A model generated the notes under the pieces. The model was not told the DNA's origin. It searched no databases and was given only the letters and a program-made list of their open reading frames with translations. 64,000 nt of DNA from Cohnella sp. GbtcB17. GTDB lineage: Bacteria; Bacillota; Bacilli; Paenibacillales; Paenibacillaceae. Shown here piece after piece: positions 28,413-36,440 of the stretch. Both the position numbers and the translations under genes were made by a program. The stretch lies in the NCBI RefSeq assembly GCF_019091135.1, contig NZ_JAGXJW010000011.1:5791-69790 (forward strand), written 5' to 3'. The first letter of the stretch is position 1; each line of letters begins with the position of its first letter.

Positions 28413-28431
28413 GATAATGATTATCATTATT
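28413..28431. promoter_or_regulatory. Fur box of the siderophore-binding-protein gene
   Basis: GATAATGATTATCATTATT matches the 19-bp Fur consensus (GATAATGATTATCATTATC) at 18 of 19 positions. It lies 30 bp upstream of the leftward start codon. Iron-loaded Fur would repress the gene. Confidence 0.9.
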
Positions 28432-28473
28432 CATGAGAATCCGTGAATTTGTCAACAGAATTTGTAAAAACAA

Positions 28474-28503
28474 TTGACAACGATTATCAATCTCATCTAT
28501 GCT
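28474..28503 (+). promoter_or_regulatory. Promoter with overlapping second Fur box for the siderophore permease operon
   Basis: TTGACA (28474-28479) and TATGCT (28498-28503), spaced 18 bp, form a likely sigma-A promoter. Between them, GACAACGATTATCAATCTC (28476-28494) matches the Fur consensus at 15 of 19 positions. Fur bound here would block polymerase. Confidence 0.75.
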
Positions 28504-28550
28504 GAGGCTGACTTCATCCGACCTTAAGACACCGAAAGGAACGTTTCTTT

Positions 28551-29657
28551 ATGTCGCGCACGCAAACGGCGTTCAGCGCCTCCGTCCAACAATCGGCGAT
28601 CTCCTCTCGCGCCGGATTTCTGCTCCTCCAGCTCGGCCTCGTCATCGTTGCCGTCCTTTCCGTCATCGTCGCCGTGGCGCTGGGACAGGTGGACATCCCG
28701 GTCGCGGATTCGTACCGCATCCTGCTTTATCACATGACGGGCATCCGAATCGGCGACGTGCAGGAGCTCGTATCCGGTTCGAATGTCAGCATTATTTGGA
28801 ATATCCGTTTCCCCCGCGTGCTGCTCGCGCTTCTCGTCGGCGCCGGCCTCAGCATGTGCGGCACGGTCATGCAGGCTACGGTGCAAAACCCGCTCGCCGA
28901 TCCATACATTCTCGGTATCTCGTCGGGCGCTTCGCTCGGCGCAACCTTCTCCATCCTGGTCGGCTTCGGCGCCTCCAGCCTGCTCGGACAGACGGGGCTC
29001 GCTTTCTGGGCATTCGCCGGCGCGTTCGGCGCCTCGATGCTCGTCCTCACGCTGGCCGGCATCGGCGGCAAAATGTCATCGGTCAAGCTCGTGCTGTCCG
29101 GGATGGTCATCAACGCCCTGTGCACCGCTTTTACCGACTTCATCATCTACTTCGCCAACAACGCCGAGGGCATCCGCTCCGTCACCTTCTGGTCGATGGG
29201 CAGCCTGGCCCCGGCCTCATGGGATCGCCTCCCGCTCGTCGCCATTGTCGTGGGCTGCGCCATCCTGCTGTTCCTGCTGCAATTCCGCATCCTCAACACG
29301 ATGCTCCTCGGCGAAGAAGCCGCGGTAACGCTTGGCGTCAACCTTTACTTTTACCGCCGGATCTATCTGGTGCTCGCCGCCGTCGTCACCGGCGTCCTGG
29401 TCGCGAGCTGCGGCACGATCGGCTTCGTCGGGCTCATCATCCCGCATCTGGTCCGGGGACTCGTCGGTTCCGATCACCGGCGTCTGATGCCGACTTCGAT
29501 TCTGATCGGAGGCATTTTCCTCGTCTGGACGGACGTCATCGCCCGCACCGCCATTCCAAAGGCAGAGCTGCCTATCGGGATCATCACCGCCATGATCGGC
29601 GCGCCGCTGTTTATGTACATGCTCGTGAAAAAAGGCTACGAGTTCGGAGGAAAATAG
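28551..29657 (+). CDS. Siderophore ABC transporter permease, FecCD type
   Basis: A membrane permease of 368 residues with about nine or ten hydrophobic segments, in the BtuC/FecCD family. Typical stretches: RFPRVLLALLVGAGLSMCGTVMQATVQNPLADPYILGISSGASLGA, and near the C-terminus SCGTIGFVGLIIPHLVRGLVGSDHRRLMP. One permease gene only, so it probably acts as a homodimer. ATG has AAAGGAA 9 nt upstream. The ATPase gene starts 2 bp after its stop, so the two genes are translationally coupled. Promoter under Fur control. Confidence 0.95.
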   Translation: MSRTQTAFSASVQQSAISSRAGFLLLQLGLVIVAVLSVIVAVALGQVDIPVADSYRILLYHMTGIRIGDVQELVSGSNVSIIWNIRFPRVLLALLVGAGLSMCGTVMQATVQNPLADPYILGISSGASLGATFSILVGFGASSLLGQTGLAFWAFAGAFGASMLVLTLAGIGGKMSSVKLVLSGMVINALCTAFTDFIIYFANNAEGIRSVTFWSMGSLAPASWDRLPLVAIVVGCAILLFLLQFRILNTMLLGEEAAVTLGVNLYFYRRIYLVLAAVVTGVLVASCGTIGFVGLIIPHLVRGLVGSDHRRLMPTSILIGGIFLVWTDVIARTAIPKAELPIGIITAMIGAPLFMYMLVKKGYEFGGK

Positions 29658-29659
29658 AG

Positions 29660-30424
29660 ATGAACCTGGACGTGAAACGCCTGTCCGTATCGCTCGGCCG
29701 CGCCGACATCGTGAGCGACCTTTCGCTCAAGGTGCACGGCAAGCAGTTCGTCGGTCTCATCGGCCCGAACGGCTGCGGCAAGTCGACGCTGCTCAAGAGC
29801 ATCTATAAGGTGATCAAGCCCAATACAGGCGAAGTTACGCTTGCAGATACGGACCTCATCAAGTCTTCGCCCAGGAAAATCGCTCAAATGATGGGCGTCG
29901 TCGGACAGTTCAACGACCTCAGCTTCGACTTTGCCGTGCGCGAGATGGTGCTGATGGGCCGGACGCCGCACAAGCGCATGCTCGACGCGGACAATGCCGC
30001 GGATCTGGCGCTCGTGGATCAGGCGCTGTGGCAGGTCGGCATGGAGCACTATGCGGATCGCAGCTATCTGTCCCTGTCCGGCGGCGAAAAGCAGCGGGTC
30101 ATCCTGGCGCGGGCGCTCGCCCAGGGGCCGAAGTTCCTCGTGCTCGATGTGCCGACCAACCATCTGGACATCAAATATCAGCTGCAGATTTTGAACATCG
30201 TTAAACGGCTCGATATCGGCGTCCTTGCGGCGCTGCACGACCTCTCGCTCGCGGCCAAGTATTGCGACTACTTGTACGTCGTGAAACAGGGACGCATCGC
30301 GGCGGAAGGCCCGCCGCAGGAGGTTATCACGAGGCGGATCATCGCGGACGTGTTCGAGGTGGAATGCGAGACGTATACGAATCCGGTGACGGGGGAGCTG
30401 GGGATTGCGTATTTGTCGTCGTAA
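29660..30424 (+). CDS. Siderophore ABC transporter ATPase, FecE type, with altered Walker B
   Basis: An ATP-binding subunit of 254 residues. Walker A is GPNGCGKST at 35-43, the signature LSGGEKQR at 139-146 and the H-loop is in AALHDLSLA. In Walker B the sequence is FLVLDVPTNHLD: D163 is present, but the residue after it, normally the catalytic Glu (LDEPT), is Val164 (codon GTG at 30149-30151). Members of this family almost always have Glu, so ATP hydrolysis could be impaired if the base call is right. Start ATG at 29660 has GGAGG 9 nt upstream, overlapping the permease end. The frame is open far upstream but that part overlaps the permease. Confidence 0.93.
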   Translation: MNLDVKRLSVSLGRADIVSDLSLKVHGKQFVGLIGPNGCGKSTLLKSIYKVIKPNTGEVTLADTDLIKSSPRKIAQMMGVVGQFNDLSFDFAVREMVLMGRTPHKRMLDADNAADLALVDQALWQVGMEHYADRSYLSLSGGEKQRVILARALAQGPKFLVLDVPTNHLDIKYQLQILNIVKRLDIGVLAALHDLSLAAKYCDYLYVVKQGRIAAEGPPQEVITRRIIADVFEVECETYTNPVTGELGIAYLSS

Positions 30425-30486
30425 ACGGGTACGGACATGAGGCGTGCGGTGTTTCAAGCGAACTTGTTGGGACGCTTGTGCGATTA

Positions 30487-30659
30487 GTTCCCAATCGAGA
30501 ACTCAACGGCACCGGGGACATGAACCTTCGGCGGTTTGTTCCCAGCTAAGAACAAAGAGACTACTTGGCAGTGGAGCTCCCACGATTTGTTCCCAATCGA
30601 GAACTCAACGGCACCGGGGACATGAACCTTCGGCGGTTTGTTCCCAGCTAAGAACAAAG
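30487..30659. repeat. 102-bp direct repeat, two copies, with internal GTTC/GAAC palindromes
   Basis: Seventy-one bases at 30487-30557 recur exactly at 30589-30659, a 102-bp period. Each copy has two short inverted repeats, GTTCCCAATCGAGAAC and GTTCCCAGCTAAGAAC, separated by about 55 bp. It sits between the convergent siderophore ATPase and monooxygenase genes. Since 102 is 34 codons, a leftward open frame repeats in register, but no ribosome binding site supports translation. Confidence 0.85.
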
Positions 30660-30710
30660 TGACTCCTCGGCGGTCGCAAGAGCAGTGCGAAGCGCGCCCA
30701 AACGCAAACA

Positions 30711-30749
30711 ACAAAAAAAAGGACGAGGCAGGATGATTCCCGCTCGTCC
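30711..30749 (-). terminator. Terminator of the pxp-ubiD catabolic cluster
   Basis: A 7-bp stem GGACGAG/CTCGTCC with a 15-nt loop is followed leftward by at least eight T. It lies 26 bp after the monooxygenase stop codon and marks the end of the long leftward cluster. Confidence 0.8.
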
Positions 30750-30774
30750 GTTTTCGCTTTTTTGCAACCGTGAG

Positions 30775-31968
30775 TCATACCTCCGGCTGCACCGCATGCC
30801 GCAGACCGGCCTGCTCGAGCAGCGGGATGACGCTCTCGCCGAAGTAGGCGAGCTCCGGCTCGTAATCGTAGAACGTGATCTGGATGCCGTCGATGCCGGC
30901 AGCATGAAGCTGGCCGAGCTGCTCCGCGACGTCCTCCGGCGAGCCGACGACGTGCAGATGGCCGCCCACGGCGCGCCCTCTGGCGCTGTGTTCGAGCCAG
31001 GACTGGCTGTCGCCGGCCTTGTGACGCGCCGAGAAGCTGCCGATCGCGCCGAGGTCGGCATGATCCATGATCGCCTGGTAGTAGGCAAACGCTTCCTCGC
31101 GCGTCGGGCGCACGATGATGGTCGGATTGATGATGACGCGGATCTTGCGTCCGAGCGCGGCGGCGGCGTTTTTGACCGTCGCCACATGCGCCGGCAGCTT
31201 GGGCAGCGCGTCGGCCAACTTCTCCCCAGCCGGGCTCGAGACGAAGACGACGTCGGAGTACTTGGACGCGTAGTCGAAGCCCGCAGGCGAGCCCGAAGCC
31301 GTGGCCAGCACGGGACGTCCGTACAGCGGACGCGGGGAAACGTACGCCTCCTCGAGCGAGTAGAACTCGCCCTTGTAGGTCAAATTGTCGACGCCCGACC
31401 ACAGCGCGTTGCAGATACGCGTGAACTCGGCGGATTGCGCGTAACGGCGGTCGTGATCGCCGCGGGTGACGCCGAACATTTTCGGCTCGTTTTCCGCGTA
31501 GCCCGTCACGATGTTCGCCCCGAAGCGGCCCTGCGAGATATGGTCGGCGGTCGCCAGAAATTTCGCCAGGTGCATCGGATGCCAAGGCCCATACAAAATG
31601 TGAATGGTGCCCATCAGCAAAATGCGGCGCGTCGCAGACGCCAGCGCGACCGCGGAGACGAACGGGTCGAGGAAGTTTTCCCGGTAGCCGGTCTCCCCGC
31701 CGAAGCCGCCTTTGGGCAGCCATTGCGACAGGCCGAAGGCGATGTCGAAGCCTAAGTTTTCCGCTTGCTGCGTCAGCCGCTTGTTGTACTCGAACGACCA
31801 GTCGGTGCCCCGCGGCAGCGTCGATTGAGACCAGCCCCCCGTCTGCAGCGGCAGGAACAAGCCGAGCATGAGCGGCTGGGAGAACGCCCGCGACAGCGGG
31901 CTGTCCGGCAGATTCTGGGGCTCTTCCGGCTTCCAGAGCTGCTGATCTTGTTGATTGGAGGCGCTCAT
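30775..31968 (-). CDS. RutA/SfnG-type flavin-dependent monooxygenase (LLM class)
   Basis: A 397-residue FMNH2-dependent monooxygenase-like protein. The stretch HPMHLAKFLATADHIS followed by QGRFGANIVTGYAENEPKMFG is the signature of the RutA/SfnG/SsuD branch, in which RutA opens the uracil ring by oxidative amide cleavage and SfnG oxidises dimethyl sulfone. Later YKGEFYSLEEAYVSPRPLYG and GSPEDVAEQLGQLHAAGIDG fit too. Such enzymes need a separate flavin reductase; none is encoded nearby. Start ATG at 31968 has GGAGAGG 6 nt upstream. It is the last gene of the leftward cluster, 36 bp after the dihydroxyphthalate-decarboxylase-like gene. Substrate unknown; ring oxidation or cleavage is inferred. 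Confidence 0.88.
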   Translation of the reverse strand: MSASNQQDQQLWKPEEPQNLPDSPLSRAFSQPLMLGLFLPLQTGGWSQSTLPRGTDWSFEYNKRLTQQAENLGFDIAFGLSQWLPKGGFGGETGYRENFLDPFVSAVALASATRRILLMGTIHILYGPWHPMHLAKFLATADHISQGRFGANIVTGYAENEPKMFGVTRGDHDRRYAQSAEFTRICNALWSGVDNLTYKGEFYSLEEAYVSPRPLYGRPVLATASGSPAGFDYASKYSDVVFVSSPAGEKLADALPKLPAHVATVKNAAAALGRKIRVIINPTIIVRPTREEAFAYYQAIMDHADLGAIGSFSARHKAGDSQSWLEHSARGRAVGGHLHVVGSPEDVAEQLGQLHAAGIDGIQITFYDYEPELAYFGESVIPLLEQAGLRHAVQPEV

Positions 31969-32004
31969 CGCATCCCTCTCCTATCCCCTATGGATGATAT
32001 TGAC

Positions 32005-32964
32005 TCAACTATGCCAGACCGACGGGTGGAACACTTCCTCCGGCGCCAGTCCCCGCTTCAGCAGGCCGTCCTCGCGCAGATAGCCCATGAACTTGCCGAT
32101 CTGCGCCCAATTGGCGGACGCGCCGTATGGCCAGATATCGTCGTTCATCAGCTTCGACGAGCGCTCCACCGACTCCCAGCCCCACGGGTCGGAGCTGTTG
32201 TTCTTGATCGTTTCAAGCTGCGCGGCGATGCCCTCGTTCTTGATATCGAGCAACAGCTCGTACAGGAGACGGGGCAGCTCCGGATAGCGCTCGGCCGTCT
32301 CCGTCTTCAGCGATACGAGGTGCATGATCGGAAAAATGCCGGTGCGCTCGTAATACGCCCGTTCCTCGTCCCACACGTTCGGGATGAGCCGGCGGATGAC
32401 GCCGCCTTCGCCCGAAGCCGGGAACAGATGCGCCGGCGGGCGGCGCGCCGACATGATCGCATCGACGCGTCCTTCGGCCAGCGCTTCGAAGATGTCGCCC
32501 TCGGCGAGCGTAGCCGGGATGTCCACGGGTACCCGCTCCGGACGGAAGGTGAACCACTGCATCTCGTCGCCGCGGATCGCCCACTCTTCGCGGAACATGC
32601 CCCTCACCCACACGGCTGCCGTCATCTGGAATTCGGGAAACCCGAAGCGTTTGCCCTTCAGCTCGGAAGGATGGTGCAGCGGGCTGTCCGCGCGCACGTA
32701 GATCGCATTGTGCCGGAACGAACGCGAAAGAAAGACGGGAATGGCCGTCAGGCGCGTATCTCCGCCGCCCTTGGCGATCAAGTACGAAGAGAGCGACAGC
32801 TCGGCCACGTCGTACGTTGCCTCGGATATTTGGTTGATAAAAATTTGCTCCACCGTTTCCCGCTTGGCTTCGATCTCGAAGCCGGCCGGACGGCGGGCGC
32901 CGGACAGCAGCTTCAGCGTGCGGTCGCTTTCCGACATCGCGACCGTCAGCTTCGGTTGGGTCAT
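32005..32964 (-). CDS. 4,5-dihydroxyphthalate decarboxylase-like protein (binding-protein fold)
   Basis: A 319-residue protein that I place in the family of 4,5-dihydroxyphthalate decarboxylase (Pht5), which has a periplasmic-binding-protein-like fold but no signal peptide and acts in the cytoplasm. Support: TYDVAELSLSSYLIAKGGGD, LTAIPVFLSRSFRHNAIYVR, LKGKRFGFPEFQMTAAVWVRG and AEGRVDAIMSARRP, a family pattern. Relatives remove a carboxylate from dihydroxylated aromatic acids. An alternative reading is a cytoplasmic NitT/TauT-like binding protein. ATG has AAGGAG about 10 nt upstream. Its neighbours include another decarboxylase (UbiD family), so the substrate may carry more than one carboxylate. 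Confidence 0.78.
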   Translation of the reverse strand: MTQPKLTVAMSESDRTLKLLSGARRPAGFEIEAKRETVEQIFINQISEATYDVAELSLSSYLIAKGGGDTRLTAIPVFLSRSFRHNAIYVRADSPLHHPSELKGKRFGFPEFQMTAAVWVRGMFREEWAIRGDEMQWFTFRPERVPVDIPATLAEGDIFEALAEGRVDAIMSARRPPAHLFPASGEGGVIRRLIPNVWDEERAYYERTGIFPIMHLVSLKTETAERYPELPRLLYELLLDIKNEGIAAQLETIKNNSSDPWGWESVERSSKLMNDDIWPYGASANWAQIGKFMGYLREDGLLKRGLAPEEVFHPSVWHS

Positions 32965-33024
32965 GTTCCGTCCGCTCCTTCCTTTTCCGCTTCTTATATG
33001 CTTCTTACATGGTCAATTTTTCGC

Positions 33025-33336
33025 TTAATCCAGCTCCGTCGCCAGATCGCGGATCCAGGGACGCCCCTTGAGCGGCTCCACGCAAACTTCGCTGCCGGCC
33101 TTGGCGCGAATGCTGCACAGGAAGCCGGCCTTGCCGTCCACGAGCGCCGTGCATTCCTTGCAGGCGTTGGCCGATCGACAGGAATAGCGCACGGTCAGGG
33201 ACGGATCGCGGTGCTCACGGATCCAGAAGATCGCATCGAGCAGACTCATTCCTTCACGGTAAGGCACGTCGTACGAGACGACGGCCGGCTCTGCACCGGC
33301 TTCTCCGCGCGTCACCTGCAGCTTGATGTCGGACAT
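33025..33336 (-). CDS. Small 2Fe-2S ferredoxin-like protein, SdhB N-domain only
   Basis: A 103-residue protein equivalent to the N-terminal plant-type ferredoxin domain of succinate dehydrogenase/fumarate reductase iron-sulfur subunits. Cysteines are C53, C59, C62 and C74, in YSCRSANACKEC and FLCS, so spacing is C-x5-C-x2-C-x11-C; the usual SdhB spacing is x4 in the first gap. The C-terminal 4Fe-4S/3Fe-4S domain is absent. Start: the ATG of MSDIKLQ at 33336 with GAGAGGA 7 nt upstream. It lies 35 bp after the flavoprotein gene and probably carries electrons to or from it. No membrane anchor gene is present, so the pair is probably soluble. Confidence 0.85.
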   Translation of the reverse strand: MSDIKLQVTRGEAGAEPAVVSYDVPYREGMSLLDAIFWIREHRDPSLTVRYSCRSANACKECTALVDGKAGFLCSIRAKAGSEVCVEPLKGRPWIRDLATELD

Positions 33337-33371
33337 GTTCGCTTCCTCTCCTTCCTTATCGGACGATCGCA

Positions 33372-35081
33372 TCAGACGCTCGCCGGGGGCTGCGCCTCCG
33401 TCAGCGTCCAGCCGCCCGATTCGCCGTCGAGCGACAGGCTGTAGCTCTCGGCGGCAGGCAGCGTCTCCTCATAGTCGAGGCGCACGTGCGCGCCGCGCGA
33501 TTCCTTCCGCTGCAAGGCGCCGATGACGATCGCTTCCGCGACCTTCAGCATGTGGTCGGCCTCCAGCTTTTCGACCGGCGGCAGCGCGAGCTTGCCCGGC
33601 TGTGCCAGCGCGATCGCGTCCAGCTCCGGCCGGAGCGCCCGCACCTCTGCCAGCGCGGCCGTCAAGCCTTCCTCCGTGCGCAGCGGTCCCGCGCCCTTCC
33701 ACATGATCCGCTGCAGCTTGCGCTTGAACGCCTGCAGCGAGGCGCTGTCCCGCTCGACCGCCGCGGGATGCCAGAACGCCTCAAGCCGCCGACGCTCCGC
33801 TTCCAGCGCCCGGCCGACGATCGCTTCGGCATCCGCAGCCCGGCCTTCGTGCGCGCGGGCCGCCGTCTCCCCGGCGATCCGCCCGGTCACGAGCGCCTCG
33901 GTGATCGCGTTGCCCGACAGCCGGTTCGCACCGTGCATGCCGTAGATGAGCTCGCCCGAGGCCAGCAGACCGGGCACGCGGGTGCGCATTTGCGCGTCCA
34001 CCCGTACGCCGCCCAGCATGAAGTGCGCCATCGGCGCCACTTCGACCATGTCCTTCGTGAGGTCGACGCCCTGATTGCGCAGGATGTCGATGACCGGACC
34101 GAACGCTTCCTTAAGCTTGTCCTCCGGCACCATCGTGAAGTCCAGGTACGCGCCCCCGTGCGGAGAGCCGCGTCCGGCCTCGACCTCGCGGAAAATCGCG
34201 AGCGTCGTCTGGTCGCGCGCCGCGGTATATTTGCCGCCGACCTCGCCGTTGTAGCGGTGCATGAATTCTTCAAGCTCGCCGTTCAATAGCCGCCCGCCCA
34301 GCTTGTAGCGGAACGGGACCCACATGATCGGATCGATACCGACGAGCGGCGGGAACAGATGGGCGATCGGGAAAAACTGCACCATCTCCATGTCCCGCAG
34401 CTCCGCGCCGGCCTCCGCGGCCAGCACGTAGCCGTCGCCGGTCATATTCGTCGAGGCGCTGTTGCGCTCGTACACCTCGGTCAGGCCGCCGGTCGCCAGA
34501 ATGACGGAGCCCGCGGCGATGCCGACGGGACGCATGCCTTCCATCTCGAACCCGACGGCGCCGACCGCCTTGCCGTCCTCGACGACGATTTTCGTGATCA
34601 TTACGTTTTTGAGCCGGCGAATCTTCTCGTCCTTCCAGATCGCCCGCTTCAAGCCGTTCGACGTCGCGCCGCCCGTGTTCAAAATATCCACGTACACGCA
34701 GCGGGCCCGCGAATGACCCGGCGCAAATGCCTGCGAGCGCTTGCCGTCGGGCGTCCGCGCCCACTTCACGCCGTAGCCTTCGGCTTCCAGAATGACTTCC
34801 GCGCCGCGATCGACGATCGCGCGCACGATCTCCGGGTCGGCCAGCCCGCGGCTGCCCTTCATCGTATCCTCGAAGTGAACGTCCGCGTCGTCCGGCTCGG
34901 CTTCGCCAAGCGCCACCGCGACCGTCATCTGGGCGAGGATCGTGGCACCGCCCCGGCCGATCAGGCTCTTGTCCGTCAGGATGACGTCGGCCCCTTCGTC
35001 CGCCGCGGCTCTGGCGGCCATCATGCCGGCCGCGCCCGAGCCGACGATCAATACATCGGTTTGCAGCTGAATCGCATCCAC
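33372..35081 (-). CDS. Fumarate reductase/aspartate oxidase-like FAD flavoprotein
   Basis: A 569-residue FAD-dependent oxidoreductase of the SdhA/FrdA/NadB/AprA superfamily. N-terminal dinucleotide motif VLIVGSGAAGMMAARAAADEG; the active-site block has GGVRVDAQMRTRVPGLLASGE and GMHGANRLSGNAITEALVTG; the C-terminal helical domain has RLEAFWHPA. At the position where SdhA carries the His that binds FAD covalently, this protein reads GRGGATILAQ, so FAD should be non-covalent. The start is a GTG at 35081 with AGGAG 8 nt upstream. It is followed by the 2Fe-2S protein gene and lies 40 bp after pxpA. It likely oxidises or reduces a C-C bond of a small acid; the substrate is unknown. Confidence 0.9.
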   Translation of the reverse strand: MDAIQLQTDVLIVGSGAAGMMAARAAADEGADVILTDKSLIGRGGATILAQMTVAVALGEAEPDDADVHFEDTMKGSRGLADPEIVRAIVDRGAEVILEAEGYGVKWARTPDGKRSQAFAPGHSRARCVYVDILNTGGATSNGLKRAIWKDEKIRRLKNVMITKIVVEDGKAVGAVGFEMEGMRPVGIAAGSVILATGGLTEVYERNSASTNMTGDGYVLAAEAGAELRDMEMVQFFPIAHLFPPLVGIDPIMWVPFRYKLGGRLLNGELEEFMHRYNGEVGGKYTAARDQTTLAIFREVEAGRGSPHGGAYLDFTMVPEDKLKEAFGPVIDILRNQGVDLTKDMVEVAPMAHFMLGGVRVDAQMRTRVPGLLASGELIYGMHGANRLSGNAITEALVTGRIAGETAARAHEGRAADAEAIVGRALEAERRRLEAFWHPAAVERDSASLQAFKRKLQRIMWKGAGPLRTEEGLTAALAEVRALRPELDAIALAQPGKLALPPVEKLEADHMLKVAEAIVIGALQRKESRGAHVRLDYEETLPAAESYSLSLDGESGGWTLTEAQPPASV

Positions 35082-35121
35082 GCGCGCCGCTCCTCTCTGT
35101 CGTTCGTTTTGTATGAGCCGA

Positions 35122-35883
35122 TCAGCTGCCGAAAGCCCGCACCTCGATGCCGGACTCGGACAGCTTGCTCCTGATTCTGCTGGCGAACTCGACGGCGCGC
35201 ACGCCGTCGCCGTGCACGCAGATCGTGTCCGCCCGGATGGCGACGTCGACCTGCTGCTGCGTCATGACCTTGCCTTCGGCGACCATGCGGACGACCTGCG
35301 CAAGCGAACGTTCCTCGTCCGTGATGACCGAGTCCGGCAGCCGCCTGGACGTGAGCGAGCCGTCGGACTGGTACGTCCGGTCGGAAAATACTTCGCTCGC
35401 CGTACGCAGACCGACGCGCTCGCCCGCCGCGATCAGCTCGCTGCCCGCGAGGCCGAACAGGATGAGCGACGGATCGACCCGGTAGACCGCCTCGGCGATC
35501 GCATTCGCAAGTCCCGCATTGCGGGCGGCCATGTTATAAAGCGAGCCGTGCGCCTTCACGTGCTGCAGCTTCGCGCCTTCTGCCCGAACGAAGCCCCACA
35601 GCGCACCGAGCTGGTAGACGACCAGATCGTAGGCTTCCTCCGGGCTGATGTCCATGTCTCTGCGGCCGAAGCCGATCAGATCCTGCAGCCCCGGATGGGC
35701 GCCAAGCGCGACGCCGTTGTCCAGTGCGAGACGCACGGTCCGGCGCATCGTCGCCGGGTCGCCGGCGTGGAATCCGCAGGCGATGTTGGCCGACGTCACG
35801 TACTTCAGAATCTCTTCGTCCCGCCCCATTTTGTAGGCGCCGAAGCTCTCTCCCAGATCGCAATTCAAATCCACCGATTTCAT
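35122..35883 (-). CDS. pxpA: 5-oxoprolinase subunit A (LamB/YcsF family)
   Basis: A 253-residue cytoplasmic protein, subunit A of the ATP-dependent 5-oxoprolinase PxpABC, which opens the lactam ring of 5-oxoproline to glutamate. Typical residues: [65 protein letters not shown] and TICVHGDG. The start is ATG at 35883 with AAGGAAGGA about 10 nt upstream; the longer open frame goes into repeat DNA. Subunits B and C are encoded 5 kb away at the start of the same leftward cluster, whereas they are usually adjacent. A repeat array lies directly upstream of this gene. A lactam other than 5-oxoproline is possible in this context. Confidence 0.93.
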   Translation of the reverse strand: MKSVDLNCDLGESFGAYKMGRDEEILKYVTSANIACGFHAGDPATMRRTVRLALDNGVALGAHPGLQDLIGFGRRDMDISPEEAYDLVVYQLGALWGFVRAEGAKLQHVKAHGSLYNMAARNAGLANAIAEAVYRVDPSLILFGLAGSELIAAGERVGLRTASEVFSDRTYQSDGSLTSRRLPDSVITDEERSLAQVVRMVAEGKVMTQQQVDVAIRADTICVHGDGVRAVEFASRIRSKLSESGIEVRAFGS

Positions 35884-36010
35884 CGCAGGGGTTCCTTCCT
35901 TTCGCTGCGTCCCGCAGGCCGATGCGCCGCGCGCCCAGCCGTCCGGAACGGTTATTGAATGCCGCCCGTCCGCGGCCCCTCGTCCGCGCGCGAGACGATT
36001 CCGTCGCGCG

Positions 36011-36350
36011 CAGACGAAGAGCCGCCGTACGGCGGCCGCGCCCCGGCGCACATGCGCTGCGTAAGCACCATTTTGGTGCTTACGGGCGCTGCTCCGGTCT
36101 CGCGGTCGCGCACTTGCGCTGCGTAAGCACCATTTTGATGCTTACGGGCGCGGCTCTGGCCTCGCGGTCGCGCATTTGCGCTGCGTAAGCACCATTTTGG
36201 TGCTTACGTGCGCGGCTCTGGCCTCGCGGCTGCACACATGCGCTGCGTAAGCACCATTTTGGTGCTTACGTGCGCGGCTCTGGCCTCGCGGCGGCGCACT
36301 TGCGCTGCGCAAGCACCAGACGCAGAGTCGCCGTACGGCGGCCGCGCCCC
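36011..36350. repeat. 62-bp palindromic tandem array B, inside the catabolic cluster
   Basis: Units start at 36054, 36116, 36178, 36240 and 36302, exactly 62 bp apart; the fifth is cut short after its left arm. Each has the hairpin GTAAGCACC/GGTGCTTAC around ATTTT. The core GCACCATTTTGGTGC is the exact reverse complement of the core in array A, and the GC-rich flanks resemble array A read backward. A direct repeat of 34 bp with few mismatches (36011-36044 and 36317-36350), containing the palindrome CCGCCGTACGGCGG, brackets the array. It fills the 557-bp gap between ubiD and pxpA; no gene or promoter was recognised there. Confidence 0.9.
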
Positions 36351-36440
36351 GCTTCAAGGACCGGAGCGCGGCACCGACGGCGCTGCTTCAAACTTTCATG
36401 CTTATATGCTTTTGCCGATTGCAGGCTAACGGCCGCTTGC

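Noticed and set aside
28499-29659. A long upstream extension of the siderophore ATPase frame
   Set aside because: It runs inside the permease gene in another phase; the ATG at 29660 with GGAGG gives the correct family N-terminus.
30484-30714. A 76-codon leftward open frame through the 102-bp repeat
   Set aside because: It merely reads the duplicated DNA twice in register; no start context, and it overlaps the terminator of the neighbouring cluster.
36011-36350. Insertion sequence between ubiD and pxpA
   Set aside because: The bracketing 34-bp repeat suggested a mobile element, but there is no transposase frame or terminal inverted repeat; a tandem array explains the region.
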